DNA of 64,000 bases, taken from assembly GCA_905221605.1 (NCBI GenBank), contig CAJNDS010000309.1, positions 105,043 through 169,042 on the forward strand, given 5' to 3'. Both the position numbers and the translations under genes were made by a program. The notes beneath the pieces are model-generated. The model saw only the letters and a list, made by a program, of their open reading frames with translations. It did not search any database and was not told where the DNA came from. Of the stretch, positions 13,634-25,200 are shown piece after piece. Every line of letters starts with the position of its first letter. Position 1 is the first letter of the stretch. Source of the stretch: Symbiodinium natans (Eukaryota > Sar > Dinophyceae > Suessiales > Symbiodiniaceae).

Positions 13634-16600
13634 AACAATGACAGGCGCAACCGACGGCACGGAGCTCGCTGAAGGAGAGCGGCTGGGAGAGGGGGGAGGG
13701 GGTGCTTTCTTTGACACTGATACACCGAGCAGCAAAGTTGCAGCAAAGTTGCAGGGCGCATCACTGATTTCATTTAGCTCCGTCAATATTGAGATCCCTG
13801 GCTCTGCGCTTCTCTGCGGTGTGTCCTGTGCTTCTCGGGATTCTCGGGTTGGCCCCCCTGTTGATCAAAATGCCGGTCGCAACAGAAACATTTTCGTTGA
13901 CAAGGTCGCTTCTTTAGCTCCAAGCCGTCACCCTCCGCCCTTCAGCATGAATGGCAGACAGCATGCCTTGCTTGAGAAATTCCTGAGAACTTCCGACTTT
14001 TCAGGCTTCAGTCAAGGACGTTCTTGCTACCATGCAGGAAACAATAATGTTGGACCTGGTTTAGTAGGGGCCTCCTCTGTACAGTCAATTGGCTGTGCTA
14101 TTCAGGACACCCTGACTGTTTGGGGTCCCTCCTTCAAGGCAAATCGTCCGGGCGCCGTAAGAAAAATCCACGTGGCGCGCCTTAAAAAAAATTGCCGGGC
14201 ATCGCTGCGCCTTTTAAACTTCTCTAAACTCCTCCCTATTAAGATCATGTAAACCCCCCGGGAGCGTCTAAACAGGGACAAATCCAGCCTCGACTGTTCG
14301 GGGGGGGGGGAGAGGGCCCACACTAAACAGGGTTCAACATTACTGGACGGGTCAATCCACGCAAACCCCTGCGTTTTTTAGCAGCCGGTCATGCCCGGTG
14401 CTCCTGCTCCGACTTCTGAGGGCGGAGCAAAAAAAGCATAAAGAACATGTTCTCCCGACGGTCTCTCAAATTCATTCCCCCTCTTTGCACCCCCCCCCCT
14501 TTTTTTGTCACGCGGGGTAATTACTCAATTACAATTACTCACTTTGGTTTCATTGCCATTTACTGCTTTACATACTTAGTACCCTACGAACTTTGCAGAG
14601 GTCCATATGGGAAAGGTTTGCAGGTTGCAGCGGTTACGGCGGTCCCCCCACTTTTGCATCTAAGCTCCAAGTCCCTTCGCACACAGAGCGTCCTTTTGAG
14701 GTCCACTGCTCCATTGTGGCAGTTGATCTGATGTTCATCCGGATTTTCATATTTGCACAAGAATATGCACAATAATTCATTAATGAAGTTTTTGGCTCCT
14801 GTCAGGGCACCGGCTCTTCTCAGGAAGTCAGCTTCGATCTGTCCCGTGCGTGGACCTCACGAGTTCTGCAGCTAAGAATGGGGGGGACGCAGTGATATTC
14901 ATTCATATTGCTTGCTGCGCTTATGCCGAGGGCCCGCCGCACCCGGGCGGCGAAGGCGAGCGCGAAGGCGGCGAAGGCCGCGGGCGCGCGGACTCCGAGG
15001 ACTCGGAGGCGCTGGTGCAGTCGAAGGCGCCGGGGCCCAGAGTCCCAGCGCAGGGGCAGAGAACGACAGAAAGAAATTCAGCAAGCCCCTCTCGGATGCA
15101 CTAGGATGCACTCGCAAAAGTGGCTCAAAAGGTTGACGCCGCAGGAAGACACTCGAAAGTCTCCCCGAAAGAACCTGAACTCAGTGTACTGCGTGTCAGC
15201 GGAAGTGTTTTTTGTTTTGCATTGCTCTCTCAGAAAGCGCCCCCCGGTACCGTGGAGCTGCAGCCGGCGGCCCGGAGTCGAGAGAACTTTCAGACTTTCT
15301 GAGAGCTTCGGAGGATCTCACCAGGATCTCTCGAGGATCTCTCGAGGATCTCTCGCCTCCTGTCACACGTTTCATTGTTGTTCAATGCTTGTTCTTCGTG
15401 CTCTTTATGCATGTCTCTCGCCTGTTTTCGCATGAAGCTTGTTTCTTGCGCGTTGTTGCACGTCGTTGTTTTTTGCTCTTTTGTGGAGATTTTGTCTGCT
15501 TGAGGCTCCAAGGCCCCTTTGGGGCTCCGGCCCAGCGGGTCTGGGAGTTCAAGACGGTGATGGTGGTGGGCGCCGGCATCGGTGCCAGGGCCCCAGCAAA
15601 AGCCGGCTAGGCGCCAAGTATAGCTGGTCACTACATATAGTCACTGCAAGAAAGTCTTCAAAATGTTCAACGTGGCCAGAAACTTTGCACATGTCTACGA
15701 GTCTACTGCTGGAACCTTGGTTCTGAAGTTCTTGGAGGTGACACCCTTTGTCTCCATACTCCGTGCTGTGCAAATGCGGATGCAGCAGCAGCTGCTACTT
15801 TCCGCTGCTTCTCGAGGCGCGAGTTCATGCGACCTGTCTCACGCTCTTGAGAGTTGGGGGTGTCTTTTATAGAATTCAGAGAAAAAGGACTTAAGCGAAC
15901 AGGAGTCGTATATGTGTATGTGTATATGTATATAAATGCCATCGACATGTCACGAAAGTTTTCTGGTCAGGGCTCTGAAGCCGTTGGGGGGTTTGGAGGG
16001 GCGGGGCGCTCAAGTTTCGGCGGCTGCGGTTCGGCGTCCCCCACCTAAATTCGATGCCGGGGCGACTGCCCACCATTGCTATTTCGGAACCCCTTCCTGT
16101 GGCGTTGTTGTACTTGTTGCTTCTTCGACGAGAAACAGGGCCTAGTGATGACCTTACATGAACCACATGATTGGCACTGCTTCTACTCCTCCTCCTACAA
16201 GCAAATGGAGAAAAGGAGCCAGCCTGATGCTGCTGATGCTTGCCGGCGGCCCTTGTTGGTCCACCGGGTCGGCATGATGCTCCTGCTGCTCGCCGGCTGG
16301 GCCCCATGCCCTCCTGATGCTCCTGTTGCTCGCCGGGTCCCCTACACTCAATCCCAATCCTTAGAAATATTGAGGCTTCTGCTGTGCAAGAAACGCGCTA
16401 AGATTGCCCTGGGTTTGCGGATGCAGCAACATGCCTCCTGCAGGGCGTCGGTTCGCAAAGCAGGCGACACGAGAGCCACAGTTGCGAAACCCCGCGTAGG
16501 TTCTGCTCAAGGCTTCGGGTTCGGCGCGCAGGCCCACTCAGGCCAGCATGAACCACACTTTGCCCGCGCCTCACTTAGCCTGACCTTTTTTCAACGGAGA

Positions 16601-19171
16601 ATGCGTTCGCAACGCCCGCGTGGAAGAGGCAACACTGCTCAATAATCTCACTATTGCTTGCTCTGGCCTCTGCGACCCTTTTTGGCGAGAAACGTGGCCG
16701 GCCTGATGCTGCTGATGCTCGCCGATTAGGGTGCTGCTGCGGCGCTGCTGCGGCCCTTGTTGGTCAACGGGACCGGCCTGATGCTCCTGACATGGGGCCC
16801 CGTCATGCTCTTCTTGGCAGCCCTGATGTCCCTAATGCTCACTGCTGGCGTGAAGGGTCATACTATTCGCCCCTTCAGCCGTCGGATTATCATGTTGTTC
16901 CTGCATTCCCTGCTGTGCGGCCAAGCCCGCTTCTGCCCAGCGCTCTCAGCTATTGAGACCAGTTCCAATCGGTCCTCTCGCGCACATAAAGAATCCAACT
17001 CCTCCCTACCCTAGTGTTCTGTACGTTGCTCGGGTTTAACTGCCTCCGTATCCTTTTACCTGCTACAGCCCAGGTGGCCGAGCCCTCACATCCCAATACC
17101 GTGTTGCGCCCAAAACGGGTGCTGCCCAAGAAGCACAAGCCACAAGGTTTAGAGCCTTGGGTTGGGTAGGGGTCACCTAGGTGCAAGCATCCTTCGCCAA
17201 AGGGCCGCCGCGCCAAAAAAAAGACCAAAAGAACCATTATTCCGAGACTCTTGGACAAAGGGAATCACTACCCCTTGACGTCAAGAATTCTGAAATAATG
17301 GTTTTTGGTTTTTTGGGTTTTTTGTTTTGGTGTTTATGGTCTTTTGATTTTGGTTTTATGGTTTTTTTTGGCTTTGGTGCTCACTTTTTGTTGTCTTGGT
17401 TTCACCTTTCCAAAAGTCTCAGAACAATGGTTTGTTGGTGTTTTTGGGTTTTTTATTTTTGTTTTTTTGGTTTGGGCTTTTTAGCATCCTGATTCTGGCG
17501 TTTTCTGCTTTTTTTGGGTTCTGGAAACTTGTAAACGTAGATCTTGGGAGGGGCGAGCTAGTAGGCATAATTCACTTCTTGTGTTGCGCATGACCATATG
17601 GAAATCAACGACCCTCTCGGTGCTTCTGTTCGGTTCCGACGCTGTCGCCTAGGCCCCGCACGTGTTGCAACTTGTGCTAAACGACTCTCTTAATTCAATG
17701 CTGCTGCGCGACCGCGACTTCTCACCCTCTCCGTGTGGCCGCGTGCCCGCGACGCTCTCGTTTAGCGTTTCCAAAGGAGGTTTTTTTTAAGGCAAAAGAT
17801 GCCCAACAGATATAAGTAGGTTATAGATGGGTTATGGGTTCTAAGTCGCTTGTAATGTACGTATAAGTCGCTTATATGTTTTGTAAAGCTTGCAAAACAT
17901 GGCGCGTGCGGACGACTGCAGAAGTGCATCTCGATTGGTGAGAAGCTAGCCCTCTTCTGGCAAGAGTAGCGTGCGCGGATGACGGCAGCGCGATTGGTGA
18001 CAAAGCTAGCGGTTGAAGAGGACTCAAGAATTGGGGTGTGAAGTTTTGTTCGAATCCCGTTTTGGAATCCTGGATGCAGGCGATGCGGAGGCGCCGTCGC
18101 GGAAGATCCAAATTTCCAACCAGGCCCAGCACCGGATGGCACCACCGGAGGCGCCGGAGGCGCGCATCAAAACGGGCTTTAGATAGGGAAGGAAGATTGC
18201 GAGGAGAGAGAGAGAGAGAGTAAAAAAGGGTGTTTTGCATTTGTTTGGCTCGCTCTCTTTCTGAGGCACTCTCTCTCTCTCTCTTGCGCTATGCGCTTCC
18301 GAGGCCGCGGCCCCCGCCGCCTCCGCGGCCCCAGCTGCCTCTGCGTCCAGCTCCCCACCCGAGCCCAGCAAGCCTTGCCCTCGGCCTTCTCTGCCTTCTC
18401 TCAGTTCAAGAGAAGTTGCCCGAGCACTTTTGCGAAGCTGAGAGTTCATTCTTTGCGATATAAGGCCGAGCAAGAAGGAGGGCAAGGCGAAGAAGGCCCA
18501 GGGCCGGCACAAAGTTGCGCACTCTGCAGGGTACAATTGAGTACAACTCCCTCCCCCCTTTATCCAGTTGTAAAATATAGCTCAGCTGATCATGTGCCAC
18601 CGTCTCTGGAATATGTGAAAAGCGCCCCAGCCAGGCCTCCACAGACTCGCGCTGCCGTCACCCCAGTTTTGCTATCCCATTTGGGGATCTCTCAATTGGG
18701 GGGGGGGGGGGGGGGGAGGTGATTATCTTTTTAGCCAATGCCATGAGTAGAAAGAGCAGCAGCAAGTACTCAGGGCTGTACTGTGAGAAAACCAACAAGT
18801 CACAACCAAGCGCGCTTCCCACTGCGGGCAGGCGCACAACGCATGTTCGAAATCCACCTATCCGAAACGCAGGTCCGAGCAGACTCGTTGGACTGCGCAA
18901 ATCCCTTCCCCCTTGTATTCAAGTGGAGGTTTCCCCCCTCCCACAAATGGAAACTCGAAATGTGTGTCTATCATTAGGGCGATGTTTTTATCCAAATGTC
19001 ATGGTTTTGGGTCCAAAGGGTTTAAGGTCTAGGCTTCATGGTTTGGAGGGTTGAAGTACTTAGAGTTGGTTTGTAAACTGAGAGAGAGAGAGAGAGAGGA
19101 CCGCCAACCGCTTGGCCGTCGTGGTCGGGGACCTCCCTCGAGAAGAAGAAGAAGAAGGAGAGAGAGAGAAG

Positions 19172-19209
<38 letters not shown>

Positions 19210-22200
19210 CCCACTCACGCAGCACAGCAAGGCTCAGACAAGAGATGTTGGTCGGTTTGAGGGTTTTGGGAGACCCCAACCCACCCCCTAATTCGGAATA
19301 GGTTTCGGTTTCGGGAGGATTTTCCGGAATGTGTCTTTATAATCGGAGGGTGGGGGGGGGGGGGGGGTATTTCATAAACGCGGGAAGGGATTCGTGTGAG
19401 AAAGGACAATGAGAACGACAAAGACTTGATAAGGTGACTGTATTGGCTTTCGGATCTTTCCATCCCTGGTTTTCGCTTTGCATTTGTTGTGTCACATTGT
19501 GTCTCACTCTGATGGCTCTCTGTATTGCTCCACCCCAGACCTTTGGGGGTGCAAGTGACTAGCTGAAGGGATCGAAGAGGAACTGAGAAGTGGACAGCAG
19601 CAAAGGAAGAACCGGAAGAACCGGAAGAACCCAGTTCTGCAAGCCTTTGGAGGCCAGAGAGGATTCTGGCGGTGTACCGGCGTATCGGTGAGCAGTTTAC
19701 GTGGGAAAAAGAGGTACTCTTGGTGACGGGAAAATGACCAAATAGCTCAGCCAAACCATGTCTAGCACACGAAGGCCTTGGAGTGGTTGTTCGTTGGTCG
19801 ACAGAACATTTTGCATGTGTTTTTCGCTGGCAAGACGTTGACCTACTATGGTTACGATTTAAATCTTTTTGCTCTTATGATTTCTTTTAGTCTCTGTGGT
19901 TTCTGCGGTGGTTGCCATGATTCCGTATTGGTTTCAGAAGGAAACAAGCAGCACGGAATGTAAGCTACTTCCTCGCGGATCGGACAGTAGGAAAACCAGT
20001 GCCAGTCGTAGTGTTCCTCCTGTGCTTCCGGCAGAAGCAGCAAACAGACACAGATACGCCACTGAGGCCGATCACATCTGAAACCATGGAGGAAAGAGGG
20101 TTTCGCAAAAAAAGGGGAGGAAGGGCGGGGTGGGGGCGGGGGGGGGGGGTGTGGCATCAGAAAGGGGAGTGGGGAGGCGGGGGGGGAGGGGGGGGGAGGG
20201 GGGAGGGGGAGGGGGGAGGGGGGAGGGGGAGGGGGAGGGGGAGGGGTAGGGGGGAGGGGGGAGGGGGGAAGGGGAGGGGGGGGGGGGGGGGGAGGGGGGG
20301 AGGCATCGGTTTGCAGCTCCTGGGGGGTCCCCACAGGCGGGGGGGGGGGGGGGGGGGCGGGTGGCGTCACAAAATTTTGCGTGGGGGAAGGGTTGGGCTA
20401 GGGGGAAGGAGGCCCGATCCGTGCTTGTTCCAGACGCTTCTCGGCAGGAAGCCGGGGCCAATTCGAGGTGCTTTCGACAAGAATCAGCGATCGGCACGTG
20501 AGCTATTGTGAGCTTGTGGCTACAGAGTTGTTTTGTTGGTACTTGCTGCATCTTGCTGCCTTGCGCACGGCTGTGCGCGGGCACTGAGGCGATGATGCCG
20601 GATTTGTTGGTTTGGCGGAGATCTCTCCCAGCGCGGCAGCCCCATGACATGTGCAGATCTGCCAATGGCGTAGAATTTGTTCATGTCATATCTGACATAT
20701 GCTCTCAACTCAAAAGTTCATGGCTTGCATGCACTTGCCTTGCGTTGCTTGAAGAAATGCCAAATCTTTGTGCAATGTGAGAAGGTCCTGGGTGCGACTT
20801 TGGACGAGCCCCTCGGCATGAGCATGAGAGCATTCTGAGCCCATCATCGGCCCCAAAAAAACCCGAAGCATCGGAGGCCGGCCATGTTGGCGCCGCCTGC
20901 TCGAGCATTTGGCCTCAGATTTTCTGTTTCTATTTTTTGCATGCTTTGGACTTTTGTGTTTTTTTTCAGGGGGAAGTCTTCGCTGAGGCAAAGAAGCCAC
21001 AAGGGAAATCCTCCAAGTCGGCCTCCAAATCCACTGACGCGGCCTGCTCAGAGTCTCCTTGAAGCTGCGTATTTCTCGCCCCTCGATTCGTCTTGTGCCA
21101 GAAAACACCGAGACAGCGAAAGATGGGAACTGGGGATCCTCTTTGAATTTGCAAAGATGGCACGAAGTAAGTGCTCTACTGGTACTCTGTTTTGGGCTTA
21201 GCTTAGATGCTTAGATGTTCTTTGTGACATCTTGCGAGGGGTATACATGGCTGTATATCGCTCGGCATCGAAAGCAAACAAAAGGCCAAACCTTTCAAAG
21301 TTGGACATGTCCGTCTTCTGCCAGATGTGGTTGTGATTGTCACCTTTGCTACTTTCAGCGTGCCAAGACGTGATGGTCACAAGGCAAAAGTGGGCCAAGA
21401 CTTGGTGGACCAGCTTGTTAACGATGCCGCTTGGTGGGCCAATACAGCGTTCGATAGAGCTTGCCTGTGTTTTCTGCTTCTAAGCAAGCAGCAACTTGTG
21501 TGAAGCATCTTGCGACGTTTTTTTCAGGTCATCCCTGTCCCCAGATACATCCACTTCTACTGGATCGTGCGCAACCAGCAGGCGTGCAACTGTGCAACTG
21601 GCAAGAAAGCACATGCCACACCATGAGTCGTGGCGAAGATTCCTACACATGTGGAGTAGCGTGAGCCATCATTGGGAAAGGTCCGAGGCATGGGGACGGT
21701 TTCTAGGCCAGGGATATGATATGACACGCATGTAGCGCGACTTGTGAGGAACTGGACTGGTTCTACGACCTCCTGGCCACAGCGGTAGAGGGCCCTGCCA
21801 AGGAAATCTTCCAAAACTGCCTCCGTCGCTCCTCACAGCCTCACAGCAATTTGCACAGCACTCTCCACACTGTCCCCACACTCCACACTGGCAGCCACAT
21901 GTCCACGTCCACAACGGGTCAGGAGCGCATCGAGGTGAACCTCTTCACCACCGGCGAGGTGTGAGAGTGACGAGAGCAGCGAGAGCAGCGAGAGGTGAGA
22001 CCTCCCCAGGTTGAGAGCGAAGCCACATGCCAAGCCCCCCTAAAGAAATGAAGAGAAAAGTACTTGAAAGAAAGAAAACGAAAGCCGAAAGCCGAAAGCC
22101 GTTCTGTCTCGTTTTGCTGTCTCATCTTGCCGTGTGTTTGCTTTGTTGGCTCTTGGTCTGAGTTACTTGTGCCTCTCTCTTCTAAATCCATGCAAAGGGC

Positions 22201-25200
22201 AGGGAATTTGCAATGCATGGAGGGTCACGCACGCTTCTTTTTCTCTGTTTTTTCAGGTGGAGCTCTCGGCGGTGAAGGCCCTCAAATGCCGGGCCGCCCG
22301 GGGGAAGGGGGGGGGGGGGGGGGTGTGCAGCTTAAATAGGGTCTATTTGGAAGCTGAGACTCGTGTTTTAAAGAGGAAATAAGGCCCCAATACGTATACT
22401 TATTTACAAGAGACAACTTCCAAATAGACCCTATTATCGTTTCTGGGGGGTCTGGGGCAAGGAATTAAATAATTTAAATAATTTAAAAAATGTAAATAAT
22501 TTGAATAAGTCAAATAATTTAAACAATTTAAATAATTTAAATCCGAAACGGGGGGGGCCAGGCCCCACCAGGCCCCCTCCCCCTCCCAGAATTAAATAGT
22601 TTAAATAATTTAAATCCGAAAGGGGTGTTCAGGATTTATATTATTTAAATTATTTAATTCTGGGAGGGGGAGGGGGCCTGGTGGGGCCTGGCCCCCCCCT
22701 TTTCGGATTTAAATTATTTCATTATTTAAAAAATTTAAATTTTTTAATTCCGGGGGGGGGGGGGGGAATTAAATAATTAAATATTTAAATCGAACCCCCC
22801 CCTTCAGATTTTAAATTAATTGAAAAAAAAAATAATTATTTTAATATTCCCCCCCGGGAATTAAGTAATTAAATAATTAAATAATTTAAACAATTTAATA
22901 ATGTAATCCGAGGGGTGGGGGGGGGGGGGGTGGGGGCCAGGCCCCACCGGGCCCCCTCCCCCTCCCAGAATTAAATAATTTAAATATTATAAATCCTGAA
23001 CACCCCTTTCGGATTTAAATTATTTAAATTATTTAATTCTGGGAGGGGGAGGGGGCCGGTGGTGGCCTGCCCCCCCCCCCCCCCCCCCCCCCTTTTCGGA
23101 TAAATTATTTAAATTATTTAAATTATTTAAATTATTTAAACTATTTAAATTATTCAAATTATTTAAATTATTTAAATTATTTAATTCCGGGGGGGTGAAT
23201 TAAATAATTTAAATAATTGAAATCCGAACCCCCCCCTTCAGATTTATATTATTTAAATTATTTAATTCCCCCCCTGGAATTAAATAATTTAAATAATTTA
23301 AATAATTTAAATATTTTAAATAATTTAAATAATTTAAATAATTTAAATAATTTAAATCCGAAAAGGGGGGGGGCCAGGCCCCACCGGGCCCCCTCCCCCT
23401 CCCAGAATTAAATAATTTAAATAATTTAAATCCTGAACACCCCTTTCGGATTTAAATTATTTAAATTATTTAATTCTGGGAGGGGGAGGGGGCCTGGTCG
23501 GGCCTGGCCCCCCCCGATTTAGTATCGGGGAATTGAAAGATTGATTTCATGTCAATGTCCAGGGGCCCGATTTGGCCAAATTTTGCCGGGCAGCCTCCGG
23601 GCAAAATTTGGCCAAATCGAGCCGCGCCTTTCTGAAGGCCCGAGACTATTTTAAACTATCGCGGCTCGATTTGGCCAAATTTTGCCGGGCAGCCTCCGGG
23701 CAAAATTTGGCCAAATCGGGCTGCCCTTCGTGTGCCATGAAAAATGCGCGGCTCGATTTGGCCAAATTTTGCCCGGAGGCTGCCCGGCAAAATTTGGCCA
23801 AATCGGGCCCCTGGACATTGAAATGAAATCAATTTTTCAATTCCCCGATACTAAATCACGAGCCCGGGCCTCCCCCTCAACACTAAATTACGAGCCCGGG
23901 CCTCCCCCCAATACTGAATTACGAGCGCGGGCCTCCCCCCAATACTAAAGTACGAGCCGGGGAATTAAATAACTTAATTTAAATGCCCGGACGCCCCCCC
24001 TGGGGCATTTAAATTATTTAAATTATTTAAATTTTTTAATTCCTGACCCCCCAACCCCGACCCGCAAATGTTGTTCCTACCCTTTTCCGTTGTGTGTGGT
24101 ATTTGCAGGACGTTTGCAGGGTGCCAAGGGGATCCCGGCAAATTTTGACCCGCAAATGTTGTTCCTACCCTTTTTCGTTTTGTGTGGTATTTGCAGGACT
24201 TTTGCAGGGTGCCAAGGGAATCCCGGCAAATTTTGACCCGCAAATGTTGTTCCTACACTCTTCCGATTTGTGTGGCATTTGCAGGGCTTTCGCAGGGTGC
24301 CAAGGGGATCCCGGCAAATTCTGACCCGCAAATGTTGTTCCTACCCTTTTCCGTTTTGTGTGGTATTTGCAGGACTTTTGCAGGGTGCCAAGGGGATCCC
24401 GGCAAATTTTGAAACGCAAATGTTGTTCCTACCCTTTTTCGTTTTGTGTGGTATTTGCAGGACTTTTGCAGGGTGCCAAGGGAATCCCGGCAAATTTTGA
24501 CCCGCAAATGTTGTTCCTGCCCTTTTCCGTTTTGTGTGGCATTTGCAGGACTTTTGCAGGGTGCCAAGGGGATCCCGGCAAATTTTGACCCGCAAATGTT
24601 GTTCCTACCCTTTTCCGTTTGGTGTGGTATTTGCAGGACTTTTGCAGGGTGCCAAGGGGATCCCGGCAAATTTTGACCCGCAAATGTTGTTCCTTCCCTT
24701 TTCCGTTTTGTGTGGCATTTGCAGGACTTTTTGCAGGGTGCCAAGGGGATCCCGGCAAATTTTGACCCGCAAATGTTGTTCCTACCCTTTTTCGTTTTGT
24801 GTGGTATTTGCAGGACTTTTGCAGGGTGCCAAGGGAATCCCGGCAAAGTTTGACCCGCGAATGTTGTTCCTACCCTTTTCCGATTTGTGTGGCATTTGCA
24901 GGACTTTTGCAGGGTGCCAAGGGGATCCCGGCAAATTTTGACCCGCAAATGTTGTTCCTACCTTTTTCCGTTTTGTGTGGTATTTGCAGGACTTTTGCAG
25001 GGTGCCAAGGGGATCCCGGCAAATTTTGACCCGCGAATGTTGTTCCTACCCTTTCCGTTTTGTGTGGCATTTGCAGGACTTTTGCAGGGTGCCAAGGGGA
25101 TCCCGGCAAATTTTGACCCGCAAATGTTGTTCCTACCCTTTTCCGTTTTGTGTGGCATTTGCAGGACTTTTGCAGGGTGCCAAGGGGATCCCGGCAAATT

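Noticed and set aside
19852-20370. Minus-strand proline-rich ORF over the G-rich tract
   Set aside because: It is the complement of a G homopolymer region; the protein is Pro runs only.
24253-24948. Long open frames across the 88-bp array (over 200 codons on the minus strand)
   Set aside because: Openness follows from repetition of a stop-poor unit; the frame rotates with each 88-bp unit and no homologous family is recognised.
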